A stretch of DNA of 14,546 bases from Verrucomicrobiota bacterium (GTDB lineage: Bacteria > Verrucomicrobiota > Verrucomicrobiia > Limisphaerales > UBA8199). The stretch spans positions 1 to 14,546 of the forward strand of contig JAPLUA010000195.1 of NCBI GenBank assembly GCA_026397855.1, in the 5' to 3' direction. The position numbers were made by a program, and so were the translations under genes. Position 1 is the stretch's first letter; each line of letters begins with the position of its first letter. The notes beneath the pieces were generated by a model. That model was given only the letters and a program-made list of their open reading frames with translations. It was not told the origin of the DNA and ran no database searches. Shown piece by piece: positions 1-6,603 of the stretch.

Positions 1-214
1 GGCGGTTTGGAGGAATGACGGATTCATTGGCGGCGAGGCTGGCGTGGCGATTCCACATTGCAGTTGTTCATTAGGGCAGATTAATTCCTTGTTGCAACCA
101 AGTTCTGTACGATTCTTGTTAAACATCTTACAATTCTTGCTGCTTCCTCATGGCCGAGCGGCCGGGCCGGCCGATCCAAGGAGTCCTTCTCCCAGAGCCG
201 GGAAAGCGGCGCCG

Positions 215-353
215 CGGGGGCGCAACTCACGTGTTCCGACGACATGCAACAATGCGGCAGGAGCGCGAACATTCTTGTCCGCCTCAGCCGTATATTGGCA
301 AGCTCCAGGCGGACAAGAATGTTCGCGCTTCGATAACGTGAGTTGCGCCCCCG
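215..353. repeat. Nested double-palindrome repeat, copy 1
   Basis: An outer inverted repeat of 18 bp (215-232 with 336-353) encloses an inner one of 24 bp with one mismatch (261-284 with 307-330). The inner arms are separated by 22 nt (285-306). Each inner arm is itself a near-palindrome of the form GCG-ACA-4 nt-TGT-CGC, so the unit can fold as one long hairpin or as two small ones. Copy 2 at 1617-1713 has the same arms, the same 22-nt spacing and the same ACGTGAG-TGCGC tail. This resembles REP/BIME-type extragenic palindromes. From memory, similar strings recur in annotated Verrucomicrobiota genomes as spurious small proteins. The mobilising agent is not visible here. Confidence 0.85.
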
Positions 354-377
354 CCGCGGAACGGGCGGCGAAACTTC

Positions 378-406
378 TTGGTCGGGGCGCAACGGCATAC
401 TATAGT
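378..406 (+). promoter_or_regulatory. Candidate ispF promoter (TTGGTC-17-TATAGT)
   Basis: TATAGT at 401-406 matches the TATAAT consensus in 5 of 6 positions. It lies 17 nt after TTGGTC (378-383), which matches TTGACA only in its first three bases. Only 7 nt separate the -10 hexamer from the ATG at 414, so initiation would fall on or beside the start codon and give a leaderless message. No Shine-Dalgarno is present to contradict this. Confidence 0.4.
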
Positions 407-413
407 TCCCGGC

Positions 414-890
414 ATGGTCCATGTTGGCATCGGTTACGACGTGCATGCCCTGGTTGAGGGGCGAAAGCTGATCCTGGGCGGGGTGGAGATCCCCCACCAC
501 AAAGGATTGGATGGCCATTCGGATGCCGATGCGCTGATGCACGCGATTTGTGACGCCATCCTGGGGGCCCTTGGGGAGGCGGATATCGGCCACTTTTTCC
601 CCAACACGGATCCGCGCTGGAAAGGCGCCGCCAGCAGGGTGTTTCTGAGGGAGGCGGCCCGGTTGGTCGAGCTTCGCCGCGGCGGTATTGTGAATGTGGA
701 TGCGACCGTGATCGCGCAGGAGCCCAAAATCTTCCCGCATATCCAAGCGATGAAGCTGCGGATTGCAGAGGCGCTGGGACTGGCCCCCGAACGGGTCGGA
801 ATCAAGGCGACAACAAACGAGCGGATGGGGTTTATCGGACGGGAAGAGGGCATTGCCGCCATGGCGGTGGCCAGTGTTGATCTGCCCTGA
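414..890 (+). CDS. ispF: 2-C-methyl-D-erythritol 2,4-cyclodiphosphate synthase (IspF)
   Basis: IspF cyclises 4-diphosphocytidyl-methylerythritol 2-phosphate to the 2,4-cyclodiphosphate, releasing CMP, in the cytosolic MEP isoprenoid pathway. The 158-residue protein has the usual family length. It opens with GIGYDVHAL, giving the zinc ligands Asp9 and His11; the third ligand is His43 in HSDADALMH. ADIGHFFPNTDP and KATTNERMGFIGREEG match the substrate and CMP-binding segments, the second with NER where many members have TEG. The ATG at 414 is preferred because family homology begins at MVHVGIGYD. An upstream in-frame TTG at 378 would add 12 unrelated residues and lies in the promoter candidate. 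No ispD is adjacent; ispH is about 9 kb downstream. The function is firmly recognised. Confidence 0.96.
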   Translation: MVHVGIGYDVHALVEGRKLILGGVEIPHHKGLDGHSDADALMHAICDAILGALGEADIGHFFPNTDPRWKGAASRVFLREAARLVELRRGGIVNVDATVIAQEPKIFPHIQAMKLRIAEALGLAPERVGIKATTNERMGFIGREEGIAAMAVASVDLP

Positions 891-928
891 ATCGTTTTCG
901 CCCACAGCCCAACCCAAGCCCAGGATAC

Positions 929-1201
929 ATGGCAAAAGCTGAAATCAGTTGGAAGCGGGAGACGCTGGAGGGGGTGCACCTCCAGATGTATGCCCATCAT
1001 GTGGGCCGCGAATGGCGGTTCTTCATGCGGGAACGCCGCTTCGACCAGTGGCAGGCCGTCAAGGATCCGCCATTGGAGGATTGGCTGGAACTGCTCGACG
1101 CCGTCCAGCGCCGCATCAACCGCCGGCTGCTGCGCCCCGAGGAGGAGGGGCGTGTGAGAAAATCCATCCTTGAACGCTTCCCAGAGGCGAAGCTCGGCTG
1201 A
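929..1201 (+). CDS. Small charged protein of unknown function (90 aa)
   Basis: I do not recognise a named family. The 90-residue product is hydrophilic and rich in Arg and Glu, with tryptophans at 8, 29, 41 and 52. It has no signal peptide or membrane segment and ends in a helix-prone region (LLDAVQRRINRRLL onwards). It starts 38 nt after ispF in the same direction, with an AGGA four bases before the ATG, so it may be co-transcribed with ispF. The compact composition and normal start support a real gene. A competing frame on the same strand (949-1173) is Pro/Gly/Arg-rich, as shadows in GC-rich DNA are. It is probably a lineage-specific conserved hypothetical protein; function unknown. Confidence 0.75.
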   Translation: MAKAEISWKRETLEGVHLQMYAHHVGREWRFFMRERRFDQWQAVKDPPLEDWLELLDAVQRRINRRLLRPEEEGRVRKSILERFPEAKLG

Positions 1202-1457
1202 AGGCGTGCGAGCCCCTCCCGCGCGATTGATTCAAGAAGCCCGCAGCATCGTAGCCGCCACTGCACGTTGGCTCGCTGTTCCTTCGCGGCACAAACCAGC
1301 CCCAACCAGCGTTGGCGGCTGCGGTTCAGGCAATCCAGCCGCCCATCGGCAGCTACATTCAGCAGAATGTCTCAAAACAGGACAGTTGCATGCCTTGTGG
1401 ACGAAAACCCCCGTTCGAGCCATGCCGCCGCGGTGTGGGTGACGTGGCAACGGCGAG

Positions 1458-1531
1458 ACCCCGGTCGCGGCACGGTGTGTCTCCCATGGGGACCGATCCC
1501 CATGGGAGACACACCGTGCCATCACCGGGGT
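1458..1531. repeat. Long hairpin: perfect 22-bp stem, extended to 35 bp
   Basis: Positions 1471-1492 are perfectly complementary to 1497-1518, leaving a 4-nt loop CCGA. The pairing continues outwards for 13 bp more (1458-1470 with 1519-1531) with three mismatches. The inner stem contains CCCATGGG and the GTGTGTCTCC/GGAGACACAC arms. It is too long and too GC-rich, and lacks a T tract, so it is not a standard intrinsic terminator. It is unrelated in sequence to the double palindromes at 215-353 and 1617-1713. Its role is unknown. Confidence 0.9.
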
Positions 1532-1616
1532 TACACCCTGAACACGCCTCCGTTTGGGTCTGGGAATGGCCGAGAGCGTCGCCGCTCTGATGCGACCCTC
1601 AACGAATCGTTCGATT

Positions 1617-1713
1617 GGAGCGCGGACATTCCCGTCCGCTCGCGTGGTTCAGCCAACCCCCAAGCGGACAAGAATGTCCGCGCTCCGGAAAAACGTGAGA
1701 TGCGCACGCCCCC
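1617..1713. repeat. Double-palindrome repeat, copy 2
   Basis: The arms 1617-1640 and 1663-1686 are complementary at 22 of 24 positions and are separated by 22 nt, the same spacing as copy 1. The right arm contains a perfect small palindrome GCGGACA-AGAA-TGTCCGC; the left arm carries two changes (CC for TT) that weaken its own small hairpin. The right arm is followed by ACGTGAGATGCGC (1693-1705), matching the ACGTGAGTTGCGC tail of copy 1 in 12 of 13 positions. The left flank shows only a degenerate counterpart of that tail, so the outer palindrome of copy 1 has decayed here. Confidence 0.85.
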
Positions 1714-1734
1714 ATCCGTTGCCGCAGTTTTTGC

Positions 1735-1764
1735 CTGACAGGGGAGGCTACGGAGGTCTAGAGT
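1735..1764 (+). promoter_or_regulatory. Candidate promoter for C26 hydrolase/regulator unit (CTGACA-18-TAGAGT)
   Basis: CTGACA (1735-1740) matches TTGACA in 5 of 6 positions. It is followed after 18 nt by TAGAGT (1759-1764), 8 nt before the ATG at 1773. A GGAGGT at 1752-1757 lies 15 nt from the ATG, too far for a normal ribosome site and inside the promoter spacer. A leaderless start therefore looks more likely, although a longer upstream transcript using that site cannot be excluded. Confidence 0.4.
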
Positions 1765-1772
1765 CACACGGC

Positions 1773-2507
1773 ATGCGCACACCGCCGGTGATCCTGATTT
1801 CGCCGAACATTGAGAAGAAGGGTGACGAGTTCGGCGACCTGTCAACCAGCCTTTCTGAGACCTACCAGCAAGCGCTGATGGGGGCTGGGGCGATTCCCCT
1901 GGCGCTGCCTGCCACGATTTCGCGGGAACTGATCGCGGAGTGCGTCCGCCGCTGCGACGGGGTATTGCTGACCGGGGGCGAGGACGTGGATCCGCGCATT
2001 TACGCCGACAGGTTGCCGGAACGGGTGCTGCGCGAATTGCTGCTGATTGACGAGGTTTTCCGGCAGCGCAAGCCGCTGCTGGCGATCTGCCGGGGACACC
2101 AGATCCTGAACGTTGCCCTGGGGGGCACCCTGGTTGCGGACATTCAAACCGAGCTGCCCAAGGCCATTAACCATCGGCGCATGGACCGGCGGAGCGAGGT
2201 TGTTCACGAAGCCCACTTGACAGAATCGAGCCTGTTGGCGAGAATAACATGCAGGAAGAGTTTGGGCGTGAACAGCACGCACCATCAGGGAGTGGGCCGG
2301 GTAGCCGATCCCTTGGAGGTCATTGCGCGGAGCGCTGATGGCGTCGTGGAGGGCATGCAGTTGAAGCAATGCCGGGCTGCGATGCTGCCGTTTCTCTTGA
2401 GCGTCCAGTTCCACCCGGAGCGGTTGGCCGGTCGGCACCCGGAACACCGGGCTATTTTTGAGGCTTTTGCACAGGCCTGCGTGCTGCACCGCGAAAGGAA
2501 ACTATGA
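1773..2507 (+). CDS. Class I glutamine-amidotransferase-like hydrolase (peptidase C26, gamma-Glu-GABA hydrolase type)
   Basis: Members of this family hydrolyse gamma-glutamyl amide bonds, for example PuuD on gamma-glutamyl-GABA. The 244-residue protein has the full triad: Cys106 in LAICRGHQILNV, and His214 and Glu216 in SVQFHPE. The LLTGGEDVDP segment (residues 66-74) is also typical. Start: homology begins at the ATG at 1773; the frame stays open back to 1554, but that part is translated repeat. The stop overlaps the next start in ATGA (2504-2507), so the hydrolase and the sigma-54 regulator are probably translationally coupled. No putrescine-pathway genes accompany it, so the substrate is open and PuuD is not claimed. 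Confidence 0.9.
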   Translation: MRTPPVILISPNIEKKGDEFGDLSTSLSETYQQALMGAGAIPLALPATISRELIAECVRRCDGVLLTGGEDVDPRIYADRLPERVLRELLLIDEVFRQRKPLLAICRGHQILNVALGGTLVADIQTELPKAINHRRMDRRSEVVHEAHLTESSLLARITCRKSLGVNSTHHQGVGRVADPLEVIARSADGVVEGMQLKQCRAAMLPFLLSVQFHPERLAGRHPEHRAIFEAFAQACVLHRERKL

Positions 2508-3871
2508 AGGGTAAAATTCTAATTGTTGATGACGAAGCAAAGTACCGCGAGGTGCTGCGCGGCTGGCTTTCAGGCGACTACGAAGTCGCCGAGGCCGATA
2601 GCGGGGCCGCGCTGCAGAAGGCGATGACGGAGGAGCAGCCCGACGTGGTGCTGTTGGACGTCAAGCTCGGCGACGCCGACGGGCTCGATTTGCTGCCGTC
2701 GGTCAAGAAGCGCTGGCCGGAAACCGAGGTCATCGTGCTGACCGGGGCGCCCAAGGACGACTCGGAGGCGGTGGCCTGGGCGGTCGAGGCCACCAAGCGG
2801 GGTGCGTTTAACTTCATCCGCCGGTCGGGCGAGCGGTTCGACGGCGCAAAATTCCTTGCGGACGTGACCAACGCCATGGAGCGCCGCCGCCAGACGGATG
2901 AGACAAGCCTGCTGCGCCGGGCCCTCGAGACGATGAGCGGCACCGCATCGCCGATTTTCCAGAGCGCTGCCATGCGCGATGTCGTCCGGACCATCGAGCG
3001 CGTTGCTGCCAGCGACGTGGCAATCCTGATCACCGGCGAGAGCGGCACGGGCAAGGAGGTGATCGCCGACCTGGTCCACGCCTTCAGCCCCCGCAGCAAG
3101 GGCCGGATCATCAAGATCAATTGCGCCGCGCTGCCGCGCGAGCTGATTGAAAGCGAACTGTTCGGGTCGGTGAGAGGTGCCTTCACGGGCGCGCACACCG
3201 ACCGCGAGGGGCTGTTCCGCCAGGCCGAAGGCGGGACGCTGCTGCTGGATGAAATCTCCGAGATGCCCGTGGACACGCAGAGCAAGCTGCTGCGCGTGCT
3301 GCAGGACCAGGAGGTGCGGCCGGTCGGCGGCAAGACCAGCTACAAAACCAACTGCCGCCTGGTGGCCGCCACCAACCGCAAGACGGACGAGGCGATCCGG
3401 GATGGCAAGCTGCGCGAGGATCTGTTTTACCGCATCAGCGCCATATCGGTCCACCTGCCGCCCCTGCGCGAGCGACGCGAGGACATCATGCCGCTGGCCA
3501 ATTCGTTCCTGAAGCGCTTTGCGGCCCAGGCCAACCGCGGGATCAAGGGGTTCACGCCAGAGGCAGTCGAGCGGCTGACCAATTTCGAGTGGCCTGGCAA
3601 CGTGCGCCAGCTTCAAAACGAAGTGCAGCGCGCCGTCCTGCTATCCGAGGGCAACGAGGTGGGGCCGACCGATCTGTCCATCAGCAAGGCCAAGGTTCCC
3701 GGCGAGCAATCATCGGACACCAACTTCACCTTGCTGGAGGGCGTCGAGCGGAACGCAATCGTCCAGATGCTCAAGGACACCGGCGGCAACAAGCTGGAGA
3801 CCGCCAAGCGCCTCGGCATCGGGCGCCAGACCCTCTACAACAAGATCAAGGCCTACGGGATCGAAGTCTGA
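2504..3871 (+). CDS. NtrC-family sigma-54-dependent response regulator
   Basis: This is a cytosolic activator of RNA polymerase carrying sigma-54. The 455 residues contain three domains. The N-terminal receiver (about 1-125) has acidic residues Asp9-Asp10, phospho-acceptor Asp52 and Thr80. The central AAA+ domain (about 150-385) has Walker A GESGTGKE (178-185), the sigma-54 contact loop GAFTGA (225-230), Walker B TLLLDE (245-250) and WPGNVRQL (363-370). A Fis-type helix-turn-helix lies at about 428-450. The receiver is unusual: the conserved Lys-Pro is replaced by Arg107-Ser108, and the stretch between Thr80 and GAF is about five residues longer than usual. AAAGGA before the ATG is a good ribosome site. 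No histidine kinase is nearby, so this is an orphan regulator, and its targets are not visible. Confidence 0.95.
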   Translation: MKGKILIVDDEAKYREVLRGWLSGDYEVAEADSGAALQKAMTEEQPDVVLLDVKLGDADGLDLLPSVKKRWPETEVIVLTGAPKDDSEAVAWAVEATKRGAFNFIRRSGERFDGAKFLADVTNAMERRRQTDETSLLRRALETMSGTASPIFQSAAMRDVVRTIERVAASDVAILITGESGTGKEVIADLVHAFSPRSKGRIIKINCAALPRELIESELFGSVRGAFTGAHTDREGLFRQAEGGTLLLDEISEMPVDTQSKLLRVLQDQEVRPVGGKTSYKTNCRLVAATNRKTDEAIRDGKLREDLFYRISAISVHLPPLRERREDIMPLANSFLKRFAAQANRGIKGFTPEAVERLTNFEWPGNVRQLQNEVQRAVLLSEGNEVGPTDLSISKAKVPGEQSSDTNFTLLEGVERNAIVQMLKDTGGNKLETAKRLGIGRQTLYNKIKAYGIEV

Positions 3872-4700
3872 GGACGGAGATACCTCGCAATCCCATCGCG
3901 GAACGCCACCGGGGCCAGGCCGAACAGTTCATTGGCCGGCTGCGGGTTCCCGATGTTGTCCTCCCGGAGCATGATCAGTTGATCGCGATTGAGCGGCGGC
4001 GCTTTTCCCAGCAGGCGGCCATACACCCATTCCAACAGTGCCGCTTGGCAGTTTGCCAGTCCCGACGGGATTCGTACCTTCCACCGCTTCCGGTGAAGCA
4101 CTCCCTGGATCACGTTGAGCATGCCGACGAGCGTTAGCGTGTCCGCGCCGCAGAGGTCGAATGTCTGCCCGATGGATTTGGCTTCGCCGAGGGACCGCGC
4201 GAATGCCGACGCCACCGCCTCCACGGGGACCGGTTGCGGGGCCCGTAGATGAGCGAGGGGCGGAAGATTGTGAACCTCAGCCCGCTCGCGCGGACGATTT
4301 CCTCCGCGGCCCACTTGGTCTGGTGATAGCGCGAGGCCGCATGGGGCCGCGTGCCGAGGGCGCTCATCTGGACCCATCGCTTCACGCCAGCCCGTTGGGC
4401 TACGGCCAGGACGTTTTGTGTGCCCACCACATGGACGCGCTCGAACGTGCTTTCGCCCGCCTCGCTGATAATGCCTACCAGGTGAACCACCGCCTCCACC
4501 CCCTCCAACCCGTTGACCAGCGAAGCCGTGTCCAGAACATCGCCGGGGTGAACCTCGGCCTTGAATTCGGAGGCGAGCGCCCGCACCGGTCCCGACTTGG
4601 GGTTGCGGGCGAGAATGCGAACCGCGTGCCCGGCCCCAGATAGATGACGGACAACTTCGTTGCCCACAAAGCCCGTTGCGCCGGTGACGAAGACCTTCAT
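3853..4700 (-). pseudogene. NDUFA9-like NAD(P)-binding epimerase family gene, broken by internal deletion and frameshift
   Basis: The N-terminal half reads from the ATG at 4700. It shows the Rossmann motif GATGFVG (residues 7-13), the HLVGII segment, the SALG...YHQTKWAAEE active-site region and RPSLIYGP, ending near 4242. The C-terminal half continues in another frame from QPVPVEAVASAF to the stop at 3853-3855. Both halves clearly belong to the atypical SDR/NDUFA9-like family. At the junction, about 35-40 residues normally found between IYGP and QPVxVEDVA are absent. A deletion not divisible by three therefore explains both the gap and the shift. It sits 66 nt downstream of the M3 peptidase on the same strand, and its 3' end overlaps the regulator gene by 19 nt tail to tail. 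An assembly error is the alternative. Confidence 0.85.
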
Positions 4701-4766
4701 GCGAATGACATGGCGATGCGGTGATGGAGTGAGCCGCCCGGGTTGGGCGGCAATCCGGCGTGCCGT

Positions 4767-6488
4767 TCAGTTCCTGAGCTCCTGCCGTACCAACTCCACC
4801 AGCGGTGCCATCGTGGACCGGCCGAACTCGAACTTGCAGCCGGCGGCGGCGAACAGCTCCGGCAACGGCCGCGAGCCGCCCAGCCCCAGCGACTGCTTGT
4901 AGTTACGGAGGGCAGTCGCCCTGCCGCGCCTCGAGTTGGCCCAGACCTGGAGCGCCCCGAGCTGGGCTATGCCGTATTCGATGTAGTAGAAGGGATTGAG
5001 GAAGATGTGCAATTGGCGATGCCAGAGGCTGGCCCGCGCCGCCTCGTGACCGGCCCAGTCGGCGGCTCCGCCAAAGCGGTCCATCAACTCCAGCCAGGCT
5101 GCCGTGCGCGCCGTGCGCGTGTGGCCGGGGTGCGTGTAGATCCAGTGCTGGAAGGCGTCCACCGTGGCGATCCACGGGAAGATGTTGATGATGCCCTCCA
5201 GGTGGGTCCGCCGCGCGCGATCGGCCTCCGGCGCGGCGTAGAAGTGCTCCAGGAACTCGTTGCCCAGCAGCTCCATGCTCATCGAGGCCACCTCGCAAAA
5301 CTCAATCGGCGCGTTGCGATAGGGATACAGATCCTCGCCGCGCGCGGCGAGCGCGTGGAAGGCGTGACCGGCTTCGTGCAGCAGGGTTTCCACGTCGCGC
5401 TGGAGGCCCACCGCATTCATGAAGATGAACGGCAGGCGCGCTTCTGCCAACGTCGCCTGGTATCCGCCCGGCGCCTTGCCTTTGCGGTTGGCCAGGTCGA
5501 GCAGGCGCAGGGCCCGCATCTGCCGATACCCGTCCGCCAACTCCGGGTCGAGGTCGTCAAAGATCTTCTGCGTTCGCCCGACCATCTGCTCCACCTCCTC
5601 GAATGGCCGCAGCGGTGCCCGGCTCATCGGATCCACCGCCAGGTCCCAGGGACGGAGGGTATCCAACCCGAGCTGGCCCCGGCGCTGCGATTGCAGCTCG
5701 CGCACGACCGGCATGATCTCGGCCTCGATGGCCGCATGAAACTTGCCGCAGTCCTCGGGCGTGTAGTCGAATCGGCCGAGCTTGCGGAAGGCGAAGTCGC
5801 GGTAGCTGGCGAAGCCCGCGTTGCCGGCGATGCGCTCGCGCAGGCGCAGGAGCTGGTCAAAGGTCGTCTCAAATTGCTCCGCCTCCTGCAAACGGCGGTT
5901 GGCGACCAGCTCCCAGGCCTCCTGCCGCAGCGCGCGGTCCGGTTCCTCCAGGTAGCGGCCCATTTGGACCAGCGTCTTCTCCTCGCCGCGGAACGTCACG
6001 GTCAACGATCCGCTGAGCTTCTGGTATTCCTGGCCCAGCTTGGTCTCCTCGGTTTCGAGCGGAACATTCTCCGGCCGGAACAGCTCGACCTGAACCCGCA
6101 TGTCCCGGTCCAAAACGTGGTAGCGGTCCCGGGACAGCGTTTCGCGGGCGGGATGGCTCAGATATGCCTGCGCCAGGCGGAATTGCCGGGGCTTGATCTG
6201 TGGCTCGACGTTCTCAACGAAATGAAGGTAGGCCTTCTCCGCCTCGGCGTTGTCGGTGTGGCACGTCATGGCGATGTAGCGCCTGGATGATTCCTCATCC
6301 AGCGCCGCGCTCAGCTCGCTCCAGTCCAGCAGCCAGGCTTCGATCCCGGGGGCGTCACATCGGGGAGCCCGGGCCTCGAGCTGGTCAAAGAGCGGCTGAA
6401 TCCGCTCCCAATCCCCAAAATCAATCCCCGGCGGCACAAAGCGGCGCGGCTTGTGGGCGGGCAGGCTCGCAAACGGCAGTAAATCCAT
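4767..6488 (-). CDS. M3-family oligoendopeptidase (PepF-like zinc metalloprotease)
   Basis: This is a cytosolic zinc peptidase that degrades short peptides. The 573-residue protein has the family length. The zinc site is HEAGH (371-375), with the third ligand Glu399 in EFCEVASMSME, 28 residues downstream as expected for M3. The C-terminal NPFYYIEYGIAQLGALQ (498-514) is the conserved substrate-side segment of PepF-like enzymes. No signal peptide is present. The ATG at 6488 is chosen because the frame upstream of it, open to 6821, covers the divergent TerC gene and has no family similarity. There is no Shine-Dalgarno; a -10-like TATCCT lies 6 nt upstream. The broken SDR gene follows 66 nt downstream and was probably co-transcribed. 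Confidence 0.95.
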   Translation of the reverse strand: MDLLPFASLPAHKPRRFVPPGIDFGDWERIQPLFDQLEARAPRCDAPGIEAWLLDWSELSAALDEESSRRYIAMTCHTDNAEAEKAYLHFVENVEPQIKPRQFRLAQAYLSHPARETLSRDRYHVLDRDMRVQVELFRPENVPLETEETKLGQEYQKLSGSLTVTFRGEEKTLVQMGRYLEEPDRALRQEAWELVANRRLQEAEQFETTFDQLLRLRERIAGNAGFASYRDFAFRKLGRFDYTPEDCGKFHAAIEAEIMPVVRELQSQRRGQLGLDTLRPWDLAVDPMSRAPLRPFEEVEQMVGRTQKIFDDLDPELADGYRQMRALRLLDLANRKGKAPGGYQATLAEARLPFIFMNAVGLQRDVETLLHEAGHAFHALAARGEDLYPYRNAPIEFCEVASMSMELLGNEFLEHFYAAPEADRARRTHLEGIINIFPWIATVDAFQHWIYTHPGHTRTARTAAWLELMDRFGGAADWAGHEAARASLWHRQLHIFLNPFYYIEYGIAQLGALQVWANSRRGRATALRNYKQSLGLGGSRPLPELFAAAGCKFEFGRSTMAPLVELVRQELRN

Positions 6489-6494
6489 GCCCGC

Positions 6495-6522
6495 AGGATA
6501 CTTCAACGCGTCGGATTGGAAA
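6495..6522 (-). promoter_or_regulatory. Candidate promoter for the M3 peptidase (TTTCCA-16-TATCCT)
   Basis: Read on the minus strand, TTTCCA (6522-6517) and TATCCT (6500-6495) each match their consensus in 4 of 6 positions with 16 nt between. The -10 hexamer lies 6 nt before the ATG at 6488, the same geometry as other first genes here. Individually this is a weak match. Confidence 0.3.
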
Positions 6523-6565
6523 CTGGATTCTGCTGCGGCCTGGGAAGGACAGGGCGGCGCAGGGA

Positions 6566-6596
6566 TTGACATTTGCCGGAACTGCACAAGCTTAAC
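6566..6596 (+). promoter_or_regulatory. Candidate promoter for the TerC-family gene (TTGACA-19-CTTAAC)
   Basis: A perfect TTGACA at 6566-6571 lies in the 115-nt divergent region between the M3 peptidase and TerC genes. The downstream hexamer is poor: CTTAAC at 6591-6596 (19-nt spacer) matches three consensus bases and ends 7 nt before the ATG. No Shine-Dalgarno precedes the ATG. Confidence 0.35.
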
Positions 6597-6603
6597 ACCC
6601 ATT

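Larger units (their letters stand above)
1..413. other. Intergenic region before ispF
   Basis: No convincing gene lies here. A frame open from the window edge to a TAG at 72-74 could be the tail of an upstream gene, but nothing in its 20-odd codons identifies one. Positions 60-140 are relatively AT-rich. Positions 215-353 hold a nested palindrome and 378-406 a promoter candidate, both listed separately. Reading frames through the palindrome on both strands yield peptides with ARTFLSA or ADKNVRA strings; these are the translated repeat, not protein. Confidence 0.6.
1202..1772. other. 570-base gene-free region with palindromes
   Basis: No reading frame here looks like protein; open frames on both strands run through repeats and give low-complexity Arg/Pro/Ser-rich peptides. 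From left to right it holds an imperfect inverted repeat (1250-1272 with 1301-1323, 17 of 23 paired), a long hairpin (1458-1531), the second double-palindrome repeat (1617-1713) and a promoter candidate (1735-1764). The stretch 1324-1457 shows nothing I can name. The density of palindromes suggests a sink for extragenic repeats or an unannotated structured RNA. Confidence 0.65.

Noticed and set aside
81..935. 284-codon minus-strand frame across ispF and the first repeat
   Set aside because: It runs through the palindrome and antisense to ispF. The only recognisable strings are translated repeat.
1458..1531. Intrinsic terminator for the 90-aa gene
   Set aside because: The stem is far longer than normal, no T tract follows, and it lies 256 nt past the stop codon.
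215..1713. Possible CRISPR array from the repeated GCGGACAAGAATGTCCGC units
   Set aside because: There are only two copies, arranged as inverted pairs and over 1.2 kb apart, with no regular spacers and no cas genes.
1268..1738. Overlapping plus-strand frames in the gap before the C26 hydrolase
   Set aside because: They span the hairpin and repeat 2, encode Arg/Pro/Ser-rich peptides, and have no ribosome site or family features.
1554..1772. N-terminal extension of the C26 hydrolase
   Set aside because: The extra 73 codons translate the double-palindrome repeat and the promoter candidate. Family homology begins at the ATG at 1773.
2570..3616. 348-codon minus-strand frame opposite the sigma-54 regulator
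   Set aside because: The plus strand carries all AAA+ and receiver motifs. The antisense peptide is His/Ala/Gly-rich shadow sequence.
4743..6290. Long open frame (515 codons) on the plus strand opposite the M3 peptidase
   Set aside because: It is antisense to a clear zinc peptidase in the mirrored codon phase of a GC-rich gene. The peptide is low-complexity Arg/Val/Gln-rich and has no motif.
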